From contig CALMZO010000180.1 of the NCBI GenBank assembly GCA_937870825.1, forward strand, positions 1 to 61,303: 61,303 nt of DNA. The letters are read 5' to 3'. Made by a program: the position numbers and the translations under genes. Numbering within the stretch: position 1 is the stretch's first letter; each line of letters opens with the position of its first letter. The notes under the pieces were generated by a model, which was given only the letters and a program-made list of their open reading frames with translations, was not told the origin of the DNA and did not search any database. The stretch is from an uncultured Chloroflexota bacterium (GTDB lineage Bacteria > Chloroflexota > Anaerolineae > UBA4142 > SHND01). This document shows, one piece after another, positions 27,595 through 35,900 of the stretch.

Positions 27595-27798
27595 TTATTC
27601 GCGTTCGTCACCGCGCGCGGTCTCTTTGAGGGACTTGCGCTTTTTTGCGGCTTTGCGCTTTTTGCGTTCGACGCTCGGCTTTTCAAAAAAACGCCGCCGC
27701 CGCACTTCGGACAAAATGCGGTCTTCTTGGACTTTTTTGTTGAAGCGTTTTAATGCGGCTTCAAACGATTCATTCTTGTCAACTACGACTTGAGTCAT
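27595..27798 (-). CDS. rpsU: 30S ribosomal protein S21
   Basis: bS21, 67 residues, basic, with the conserved VVVDKNESFEAALKRFNKKV start and RRRRFFEKPSVERKKRKAAKKR core. It binds near the anti-Shine-Dalgarno region of 16S rRNA on the 30S platform. A long purine run (AGGGGGGGAA) precedes the ATG. It has its own consensus promoter and stands 36 bases before the pgpH start, so rpsU-pgpH-ybeY may form one transcript. Confidence 0.96.
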   Translation of the reverse strand: MTQVVVDKNESFEAALKRFNKKVQEDRILSEVRRRRFFEKPSVERKKRKAAKKRKSLKETARGDERE

Positions 27799-27852
27799 GT
27801 TTCATTCCCCCCCTTCTGCGCCAGTCTGGATGGGGGCATACGTGCGGGCGAG

Positions 27853-27881
27853 ATTATATCCGCCAGCGCGGGCAGTGTCAA
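27853..27881 (-). promoter_or_regulatory. Promoter of rpsU
   Basis: On the - strand TTGACA (27881 to 27876), a 17-base spacer and TATAAT (27858 to 27853); perfect consensus. The -35 box overlaps the stop codon of the upstream acetyltransferase gene. Confidence 0.9.
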
Positions 27882-28732
27882 ATAAAATTTTCGACGTGTT
27901 GTCGCAAAACATAGAATACGCGGCGGTTTCCCTTTTCACCCATCGCCTGATGCACATCACACGCGACATAGCCCGACGCAAATGCGCCTTCAAACGTTTC
28001 GCGGGTGGCTGCGCGCCACTCCACTGCTAACGGACGATTCCGGGTTTTCATCGCGTTAAAATCGGCAGGAATTTCCACCAGCAGCGTTTCGCCATGAAAC
28101 GCGTTCACACCGACAATGCGCGCCAAGTCCTGGTTATTAAATTCCACTTGATATATATACGAAGCATCTTGTGGAATTTGGGACTGCGCTCGCGTCGTTT
28201 GATGTGCCATTGTGCGCGGGCTTTTCAAATACCACTCGACCTCAAACCTGTCGGACGCGACGCCGATATTCAACGCGTCGGTCATGTCACCGTACGCGTT
28301 CCGATAGTATCGTCGCGCAACCGCGCCGAGACGTACCAAATTGAGCGCCGCGTTCACCGCTTGCAAAGGGTCATACGTCCATGTCATCAAATCGAGTCCC
28401 TGCCGCAGTGCCTCTGCACGCTGAAACCATTTCATTTGAGCGCCAAGTCCGCGCACACGCGCATCGGGTAAAACAGCAAGCATGTGTGACGTGTGTTTGT
28501 ATCGGGGCAGACCATCAGCAAGTTCACTGCCGAGAATGCCGAACGCGAATCCAATCATTCGTTCGGCGTCGAATGCGCCGACGAGGATTCCTCCATTCTT
28601 GATCGCGGTGATAAGCAAGTTCGCGGGAACGACATCGCGATAGTCAGGCATCTCCCAGACCTGTTTCTGCACTTCTTCACATTGGACACACTCGTCCCAC
28701 GTTTTGCACAAACGAATTTCAATTTCTTCCAT
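27878..28732 (-). CDS. GNAT-superfamily acetyltransferase (COG3375-like)
   Basis: A 284-residue protein of the predicted acetyltransferase group COG3375. Motifs seen are the start IEIRLCKTWDECVQCEEVQKQVW, the acetyl-CoA site HMLAVLPDARVRGLGAQMKW (residues 87-106) and the group's hallmark TWTYDPLQAVNAALNLVRLGA. The start at 28732 fits homologues; the 19-residue extension in the longer frame is derived from an upstream terminator and is rejected. The ATG lies 7 bases after a TATACC box and lacks a ribosome-binding site. Substrate unknown. Confidence 0.85.
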   Translation of the reverse strand: MEEIEIRLCKTWDECVQCEEVQKQVWEMPDYRDVVPANLLITAIKNGGILVGAFDAERMIGFAFGILGSELADGLPRYKHTSHMLAVLPDARVRGLGAQMKWFQRAEALRQGLDLMTWTYDPLQAVNAALNLVRLGAVARRYYRNAYGDMTDALNIGVASDRFEVEWYLKSPRTMAHQTTRAQSQIPQDASYIYQVEFNNQDLARIVGVNAFHGETLLVEIPADFNAMKTRNRPLAVEWRAATRETFEGAFASGYVACDVHQAMGEKGNRRVFYVLRQHVENFI

Positions 28733-28745
28733 TGGACTTGGTATA

Positions 28746-28781
28746 AAAAGACAATTCACGCTCAAGGGAAGCGTGAACTGT
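28746..28781 (-). terminator. Terminator whose T-run overlaps a -10 box
   Basis: ACAATTCACGCT (28751-28762) pairs with AGCGTGAACTGT (28770-28781), 12 pairs with one G-U. On the - strand it is followed by CTTTTT, which runs straight into TATACC, the likely -10 of the acetyltransferase gene. Confidence 0.75.
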
Positions 28782-28788
28782 AGAAACA

Positions 28789-29406
28789 TTATTTTTCTGG
28801 AGACCTGAACGATTCAGGCGGAGACCAGGGACCCCAGCCCGCGTCGTTGCCGCCGCGCACCCGCCATTTGTACATCATCCCCGGCTTGAGTTCATTCGCC
28901 GCGTCGAGTGAGACTGCCGTTTGATTTGAAACCAGCGTGATGCTGTGTCCGCGTCCGAAATGCGCGTCGTGTGACCATTCCACTTCGTACCGGGTCGCGC
29001 CGCCAACGTACATCCAGCGCAAAATCGGCGTGAGCGATGCGATGGGCAAACCGTCTTTCGGGACGAGGATGCTCGGCGCGGCGATAGGTGCTTCGGGAGG
29101 GCGGGGCGGAGGCAAGACCACAGGCGGGCGCGTCACTTCCGGGCGCGTGATGGTGATGGATGGCGGTTTCTTTTTTACCTTTTCGGGTTCCGGCGGCGCG
29201 GCGTGTTTGCCGTTTGGCGCGCCGGCTGCTTTCGGCGCTTTGGCTTTGGGTTTCGCTTCCACAGGTACGGGCGGCTTGGAGGATTTTTCCTTTTTTGCGC
29301 GCGCGAGCGCGGCAGATTTGCCGCCGACCACTTTTTTCAACAAGCCCATAACACCGCCGCGCTCCGATGCAGACTTGGGTTTAGATTTGCTTGATTTTGC
29401 TGCCAT
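28789..29406 (-). CDS. Protein with C-terminal fibronectin III/Ig-like domain
   Basis: 205 residues. The first 110 are Lys/Ala/Pro/Ser-rich, basic and probably disordered (for example KKPPSITITRPEVTRPP). Residues 115-205 look like a fibronectin type III or Ig-like beta-sandwich (LRWMYVGGATRYEVEWSHD, GMMYKWRVRGGNDAGWGPWS). No signal peptide or membrane helix is visible, so location is uncertain. It starts 18 bases after the large Ig-domain lipoprotein gene ends and is probably co-transcribed, which suggests a joint surface role. I do not recognise a specific family. Confidence 0.7.
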   Translation of the reverse strand: MAAKSSKSKPKSASERGGVMGLLKKVVGGKSAALARAKKEKSSKPPVPVEAKPKAKAPKAAGAPNGKHAAPPEPEKVKKKPPSITITRPEVTRPPVVLPPPRPPEAPIAAPSILVPKDGLPIASLTPILRWMYVGGATRYEVEWSHDAHFGRGHSITLVSNQTAVSLDAANELKPGMMYKWRVRGGNDAGWGPWSPPESFRSPEK

Positions 29407-29424
29407 AGCGTTTGCCGTCAGAAC

Positions 29425-31233
29425 TTAGGGATACTGGCATGTCGCAGGTTTAGACGAGGTGTTGCGCCAACCGCACCATGCATAGATGCCGTTCCAATTG
29501 CCGTTGAACTGTAATGCGTTATAACCAAACAAAAAGAATTTGACCGTGCCGTTTTCTACGCCTCTGTGCCAATTCCCGGTTAGAACAGTCTGACCACCCT
29601 CATAAGTGATATTGCCGTCGAGCGTACCTTCGTTCCCACAGTACTTGCCTGTAATAGAGTTGTCCTTGCGGGTCAATTGCATGTTGCACTCGGTGGTCCC
29701 GCTGTACTCGGTGTTCCAGTTGCCCGAAAAACTGCATCCGTTCGGGAAATTTTCGCCGGGACGTGCGCCGCACCACGAGTTGGTTCCTGCCCAATTCCCC
29801 GTGAAACGTTTGCCGTCAGCACTGAGCGTAAATTGAATCGCCTGTGTCTGAACTTTGGTATAGGTACCCTCAAGGACGTTTCCGGTGACGATGCCGGCGA
29901 TGACGCCACTGCCGCCCTCGAGCGCGTTTTGGTATGTGCCGGTCACCGTACTGCTGTTTTGCGTTATCGTCATCGTTCCAAAATTATGGACCCACTGTCC
30001 GGCAAAGTTCCCAACCGGCGCGGTTACCGTCACCGTTAAACTTTTCTCGCGCGCTTGTCCACTGTTGTTGCAGACTGCGCGCAGTTTGTACGTGGTTGTG
30101 GAAGGCGGCGAAGTGGTGCGATTTCCGGGGGTCTCGACACCTTGCCCCGGTTCCGGACCAAAATCCCCGCCTGACAAAAAGACCGCGCTGGCGTTGGTCA
30201 CCGCTCCCCAACTCAGGTTCACCGATTGTCCCGTATTGATATTGAGCGACGATGCGTTGAACGAAAAATCATTCGGCTGACCCGAACATCCGGCGACGGT
30301 GGGCGGGGGTGTATTCGTTGGTGGAACGGCGGTTGCGGGTGAGGGAACATTGATAACAATGGTGAGATTTGTCCCGAACAACTGCCCTGCCGAGCTTCGC
30401 ATTCGCCACGTGCCTTGATACGCGCCATAGTTCGACGGCGCGGTCATCGGAACCACCAAATCCGCTGTTCCGCCGGGCGGTGTTGTGGGAACGGGATAAA
30501 GCGCGCTGGCTGCCATCTGCGTCCCGCTTACAAAGACGAGCGAGAAATTTTCCCACGCGCATGAGCCGTTATTTTGTACGCGCCATGTTTTTGTAAAGAC
30601 TGCGTTGGGTGTAAAAATTGTCCCGTCAGGAATCGTCACATCGGCAATAAATTTCGAATTAAGGACGCAAGTTGCTGGCACTGTCGGGGGAATGGCGCTT
30701 GGAGGAACGGGCGTCGCGGTGACAATTACCGTGACAGCGGGGTTCGCCGTCGGAACATCGGTTTGTGGGACCACTGTCGGCTGGCTCGTCGCGGTGGCAA
30801 GGGGCACAGCGGTTGCAATCGCGACCACCGTTGGTGGCTGCGGATTTGCGCCCTGTTCGCGGATGGTGATGAGGATGCCACTCTCGGATGACGCGCCTTG
30901 GGAATTGGTCGCGCGCACGGTAATGGTGTGCTGCCCGAGCCCTTCGGCAATCCATGATTGAATCAGGGAAAATTGTGCCTGACCTTGTGAAACAGGGCTG
31001 GGGTCATCGCGGACAACATTTCCGTCCACGGCGAGTGTCACACGCACGATTCCTGCGGGGTCGGTTGAAGTGGACTGTATGAAAACCTCTTCGCCCAACG
31101 CGTAGACACTGCCGCTCGGTGGAGACGCGATGATGACTGTCGGCTTGCTCGTCTGACCGCCAAATCCCTGACAACTGATTATGACAAGCGCGAGGGCGCA
31201 AAAAGCAAGTGGAAATAGTGATTTGTGACGCAC
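29425..31233 (-). CDS. Surface lipoprotein with Ig and NBR1-type domains
   Basis: 602 residues from a GTG start. The signal peptide has lipobox VIISC (C21). In order: a bacterial Ig-like domain (about 28-130, PSGSVYALGEEVFIQSTSTDPAG), a Pro/Thr/Val linker, an NBR1-type Ig domain (about 185-300, FTPNAVFTKTWRVQNNGSCAWENF), a second linker, a further Ig-like domain (SFNASSLNINTGQSVNLSW, about 320-405) and a C-terminal beta-rich region of about 190 residues with repeated TGNW motifs, probably a small beta-barrel. Such multidomain lipoproteins are common on Chloroflexota cells. It likely binds carbohydrate or other cells; no enzymatic site is visible. Confidence 0.82.
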   Translation of the reverse strand: MRHKSLFPLAFCALALVIISCQGFGGQTSKPTVIIASPPSGSVYALGEEVFIQSTSTDPAGIVRVTLAVDGNVVRDDPSPVSQGQAQFSLIQSWIAEGLGQHTITVRATNSQGASSESGILITIREQGANPQPPTVVAIATAVPLATATSQPTVVPQTDVPTANPAVTVIVTATPVPPSAIPPTVPATCVLNSKFIADVTIPDGTIFTPNAVFTKTWRVQNNGSCAWENFSLVFVSGTQMAASALYPVPTTPPGGTADLVVPMTAPSNYGAYQGTWRMRSSAGQLFGTNLTIVINVPSPATAVPPTNTPPPTVAGCSGQPNDFSFNASSLNINTGQSVNLSWGAVTNASAVFLSGGDFGPEPGQGVETPGNRTTSPPSTTTYKLRAVCNNSGQAREKSLTVTVTAPVGNFAGQWVHNFGTMTITQNSSTVTGTYQNALEGGSGVIAGIVTGNVLEGTYTKVQTQAIQFTLSADGKRFTGNWAGTNSWCGARPGENFPNGCSFSGNWNTEYSGTTECNMQLTRKDNSITGKYCGNEGTLDGNITYEGGQTVLTGNWHRGVENGTVKFFLFGYNALQFNGNWNGIYAWCGWRNTSSKPATCQYP

Positions 31234-31269
31234 AGGAATCCCTTTGTTTTCCCTGGTCGGTTCATGGGC

Positions 31270-31298
31270 AGTATAGCACAGAGCATGGGGTTATTCAA
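31270..31298 (-). promoter_or_regulatory. Promoter of the Ig lipoprotein gene
   Basis: On the - strand TTGAAT (31298 to 31293), a 17-base spacer and TATACT (31275 to 31270), giving a leader of about 30 bases to the GTG start. Confidence 0.8.
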
Positions 31299-31339
31299 CA
31301 TTTGTTGCTCAATTGCAAGAATGAGACGTTCGCGGCGCC

Positions 31340-31369
31340 AAAAAAGAACCGCAGCACACAGCTGCGGTT
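31340..31369 (-). terminator. Terminator of the sensory kinase operon
   Basis: On the - strand AACCGCAGC (31369 to 31361) pairs with GCTGCGGTT (31355 to 31347) around a 5-base loop and is followed by TCTTTTTT. It follows the stop codon of the receiver-kinase gene by about 35 bases. Confidence 0.85.
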
Positions 31370-31403
31370 GACACATCAAAGGACGCCACGCGGCACATTA
31401 TTG

Positions 31404-32981
31404 CTACACTTGAGGAATTTCACGCGGCAAGGAGATGTAAAATGACGTGCCGGCATTTTGCTCACTTTCCACCCAAATTCTGCCGCCATGCGCGCGCACC
31501 ATCTCGCGTGTAATCGTCAAGCCCAAACCAAGCCCCCCTTCCGCGCGCGTCAGAGAATTACTCGCTTGATAAAACGCGTCGAAAACATGGTCCATCTGTC
31601 CGGAGGGAATGCCTTTTCCTTCGTCTTGAACTTGGAGCGTTACCTGACGCTCGTCTCCGTCTGCCGCGACACGCACACGCGTCTGACGTGGAGAGAACTT
31701 GATGGCGTTCGAGATAAGACTGCCGAGCATCAAGTCCAACATGGCGCGGTCTGCCATCACTTGCCCCGCGCGAGCAGGAATCTCCATTTCGATAGATTGT
31801 TCACGTTCCATCGCCAAAGGACGATAGGCATTTACAACTTCGCGCATAACCTGGTCAACCGGACACTGCTCCAAACGGAGCTCGATATGTCCATTCCCCA
31901 AGTAATTCAAATTCAAAATATCGTCCGCGATGCGCTGCAAACGTTCTGCTTGTGTCACCACCTGCGCCGCGTACTCTTTTACATCTCCCGTCAACTTGTC
32001 ATTCAGCAATGACGCGTACCCGCGCAAGACCGCGAGCGGCGTACGAATTTCATGTCCCGCGATATTGATGAATTCACTTTTTAATCGTTCCAATTCGCGC
32101 GCATTGATGTAGGCGCGGCTGATCTCGCCGAGCAAAGAAACGTTCTCTAATGTTGCCGCCGCGTGCGCCACAATCAAATGGAGCGCATCCAGATTGCTCC
32201 GGGATGGTTGATTCGGCAGTGCCGCCAACAAAATTCCCAACGTCCGTTCCCGTGCGCGCAGCGGCATGGCAACGACCCAGTTCACCCGATCCAAACTTAA
32301 TGGAAGACGCGGCGTTTGCGTTTCATCCCACACCTGAAGCCCGGCAAAAATTTCGTTTGCGTCGGCAAACTGCGCCGCATAAAAAACTTGGTCGCGCAGC
32401 TGCGACATTGCACCGCCGGCTCCGGCAGCGAACGTCAAGAGCTGCAAATCCGCGCTTAATTCGGCAAACGCAAGCTCTTGACATTTGAACAGCGCGCGCA
32501 CGGCATTGAAAAGATTTTCGTACACATGCTCGCGCGTACGCGCGGTTGCCAGACTTTGTGCAGTGAGCAACAGCGGCAAGAGAGTGTTGAGCCGCAGGTT
32601 CTCGCGACGCAGCCGCGATTTTTCAAGCGCACGTGAGACGGTGATACGCAGACTGTCGAGGGTGAATGGCTTGACCAAAAATTCATCCACGCCAAGCGAC
32701 AGCGCCTGAATCGCCATTTCCATATTGCTGTAGCCGGTCATCGTGATGACCGTGAGTTCCAGCCCCCGATCGCGCAAACGCTGCGTCACTTCCAATCCGT
32801 TCAGACCGGGCAGGCGAATATCCGTGAGCAGTAAATCAAAACTTTCGCTCTCTAATTTTGCCAACGCTTCATCGCCGCGTTTGGCTTCGACGACGACGTA
32901 CCCTTCACTCGTTAGAATGCGCTGACACAACGTAAGAATCGCCGGGTCATCGTCCACGACCAAGATGCGTTCACTAGGCAT
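31404..32981 (-). CDS. Receiver-histidine kinase hybrid
   Basis: 525-residue cytoplasmic signalling protein. An N-terminal receiver (1-122) has the D10-D12 acid cluster and phospho-acceptor D54 (LLLTDIRLPGLNG). A GAF-like middle region (about 140-290) is followed by a HisKA dimerisation helix with H310 (NIAGHEIRTPLAVLRGYA) and an HATPase domain with N (SLISNAIKF), G1 (DEGKGIP), F (FYQAS) and G2 (GGLGLGLTI) boxes. Having the receiver first suggests that phosphorylation from another kinase switches this one. Its ATG overlaps the stop of the 8-GAF kinase gene by 8 bases, so that kinase is the likely donor. No output regulator with a DNA-binding domain is nearby. Confidence 0.93.
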   Translation of the reverse strand: MPSERILVVDDDPAILTLCQRILTSEGYVVVEAKRGDEALAKLESESFDLLLTDIRLPGLNGLEVTQRLRDRGLELTVITMTGYSNMEMAIQALSLGVDEFLVKPFTLDSLRITVSRALEKSRLRRENLRLNTLLPLLLTAQSLATARTREHVYENLFNAVRALFKCQELAFAELSADLQLLTFAAGAGGAMSQLRDQVFYAAQFADANEIFAGLQVWDETQTPRLPLSLDRVNWVVAMPLRARERTLGILLAALPNQPSRSNLDALHLIVAHAAATLENVSLLGEISRAYINARELERLKSEFINIAGHEIRTPLAVLRGYASLLNDKLTGDVKEYAAQVVTQAERLQRIADDILNLNYLGNGHIELRLEQCPVDQVMREVVNAYRPLAMEREQSIEMEIPARAGQVMADRAMLDLMLGSLISNAIKFSPRQTRVRVAADGDERQVTLQVQDEGKGIPSGQMDHVFDAFYQASNSLTRAEGGLGLGLTITREMVRAHGGRIWVESEQNAGTSFYISLPREIPQV

Positions 32982-35900
32982 CGCCGTCTGTACCTCCGAG
33001 AATGCGCGGCAACGTAAATTTCACCAATGTATATTTTCCCTCCTCACTCTCCAACCAAATCGTGCCGCCGTGACTTTTGATAATCCGCTCAGCTGTATAC
33101 AGTCCCAACCCAATGCCGCGCACAACCCCCGATTCTACTTTGGTTGTATAGCCCGGCTCAAAGACGCGTTTCAAATCGGCAGTCGGAATGCCGTACCCGC
33201 TGTCGCGAATCGAGCAGTAGACGGTTTGTCCTTCCGCGTTGCCCACCTGAACATCAATGCGTCCGCCGTGCGGCATCGCCTCGAGTGAATTGTTGAGAAT
33301 GTTGTTGACCACCTGGTCAATCAGCTGGGGATTCGCTTTCACAAGCAATGGTTCGTGCGGCAAGGCGGAGGTAATTGCCACATCTTGCGCGTCGTCGCGC
33401 TTTTCAAATTTCTGTACCGTGTGCCGTACAATATCCGGCAGATTCACCGCTTCCGAATGCCCGCCTTCGACGTGCGAGAGTTTGATAAATTCCTGAACAA
33501 TGCGCGCGATGCGCTGCGCCGCGACGCTGATGGTGTCCAGTTCGCCGCGCCAACTGTCGGTCATGGGTCCCATCGGAATTGTTTCCATCAACAATTGTGA
33601 ATGTCCGACGATTGCGGTCAAGGGGTTATTGATTTCGTGCGCCAAACCCGCAACCAATTCGCCAATCGCCGCGCGTCGTTCGCTTTCCACCAGGCGGTCT
33701 TGCGTACTGCGCAATTGTTCGAGCTGCGCGCGCGTCTGCTCGTACAGGCGCGCGTTTTCAATTGCGACCGCGGCGTGACTCGCGAGCGTGTTGAAAAAAT
33801 TGATTTCTTCATCCGTGAACAAGCGCTCGGTGCGCGTACTCACATCAATTACCCCAATCGGCCGTCCTTCCACCTGGAGCGGGACGCCGAGATACGAAAC
33901 AATGCCTTCACTCGCGGAGGGTTGACTCATCACCCAACGCGCATCGCGTTTCACATCCGGCAAATACAAGGGCTCACCGCGCTCCATAATCCAACCCGCC
34001 GCGCCTTCACCGGGCTTGAGGCGCAATTCGCGGAACGCTTTCAAATCGCGCGACCCGCGTTGACGCAACCCGTACAACTCGCGCGTTTGCGCGTCCCGCA
34101 TAAAAATGACACCAATGTCCGCGCGCATTTGGGTTACCGCGTGTTCCAAAATCAAATCGAGACGGTCCACCAAATTCATGGTCGAAAGAATTGCCACCTC
34201 GATATTTTGCAGCGCGTTGATGCGCGCCAGACGCTCTTGCGCGCGCGTAAACAATTTCGCATTTTCAATCGCGACCGCGAGTTGGTCCGAAATTGCCTCA
34301 AACATTCGCACATCGTCTTCGGCAAACGCGTCCTTGACGTGACTCTCTACATTCAAAACGCCGATGACCCGTTCGCCCGATTTAATCGGGATTGCAACCT
34401 CTGACGCATTCGTCGGATACGCCAATTTTACAAAACGTGCATCCGAGTACGTATCGTTCGACAATTGCGTTTGACCTGTCAACGCGGCAAGACCCATCAC
34501 GCCTTTGCCCAACGGCTGGCGGTACGTCATCGCAATCTGCGAGCGCAGATCCGCCGAAAGCGCCGCCGGTCTCAATTCATTCGTCTCGGTATCCAAAAAC
34601 AGAATCATCACAGCTTGAAAACCGAAATCCTGACTGAGCGCGTCCACGATGCCTGTGAGCAAGGTATCCAAATTCAACGCGCCCGCGATGCGCCGACTGG
34701 CTTGATACAAAAGCGATTGCTGCGCCGCGCTGCGCTGCGAGCGTTGATGCAACCGCGCGTTATCCACCGCAAACGCGACTTGCTGCGCCAACGCAAACAA
34801 GAAACGCTGTTCATCTTGTGTAAAAGGTTCGACCGGAATGCGCTGCAGCGCCATCACGCCAATCGCTTCCGATTTAATCAACAGCGGAATGCCGATGTAG
34901 GAAGAATCGTCTGCGGGCGTACCGTGTTCGCCCGGTTTCACCGGCAGCGATTCCCATTGGCGTTCGATATCGTCAATCACCAGCGGACGGCGGCTCAATA
35001 CCACATACCCCGCAAACCCCGCCTCCGCCATCGGCTTGGTAAATGGTTCGAGTTGCTTGCCCTGGTCCACAAACATCGCGAAATTCAATTCGTCGTTCTC
35101 GTCGAGTAGCGCAATATCAAATCCACTCAACGTAAAGTGTTTGGCGATCTGTTCATAAATAATTCGCAGCTGTTCGTCGAGGTCGAGCGTCGAACTCACC
35201 GCGAGGGCAATTTCGTACAGACTGCTTTGTTCTTTGGCGCGGCGCTGTGCTTCTTGCAAAAGACGCGCATTGGAAATTGCCAAGCCCGCCTGCGATGCCA
35301 CAATGGTCGCGCGATTCAATTCGGGTTCACCAAAGCGCTGCGCGTTCTGCCGATCGCACAAAACCAATACGCCAATCACATCGCGCTCTTTCATAATCGG
35401 CACGGCGAGACAACTTGCCGGCTGAAGGATTTCGCGTAAATCAGACGCGAGTTGTGACGAATGGCGCGCCTCATTCACGACAAAGCCGCGCGCGAGACGA
35501 AGCGTGCGCGCAAGCAAGTTGCCGAGTTGGTCAACTTCGACGTACGTTCCCAACAACGCGTCCCGCCCAAAGCCCGCCGCCGCGCGGCACACCAAACGCG
35601 CACGGTCGAGATTCGACGTTGGAACCGCTACCGGATTTTCATTGCCGTTCCCGGAACGCGGTTCATGCCGCGCCGCGTCACGTCCGGCTTCGCGCAAATA
35701 AATCGCGGCGCTGTCTGTGCCAAACAATGCCAGAGACTCGCGACAAAGAATCTCGATGAGCTGCATCAAGTCCAACGTGGACGTGACGCTCATGCCCATC
35801 TGTCCGAGCCGGGTGGCAAATCGTTCGCGTCCCAACGCTTCGCGATACAGCGATGCGTTCGTCGAAGCAATCGCGAGCTGCTCACTCAAAACGGAAAGCA

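Noticed and set aside
33601..34404. Several 200+ codon + strand frames within the 8-GAF kinase gene
   Set aside because: They change frame from place to place and mirror the GAF repeats; none has a start signal or a known domain.
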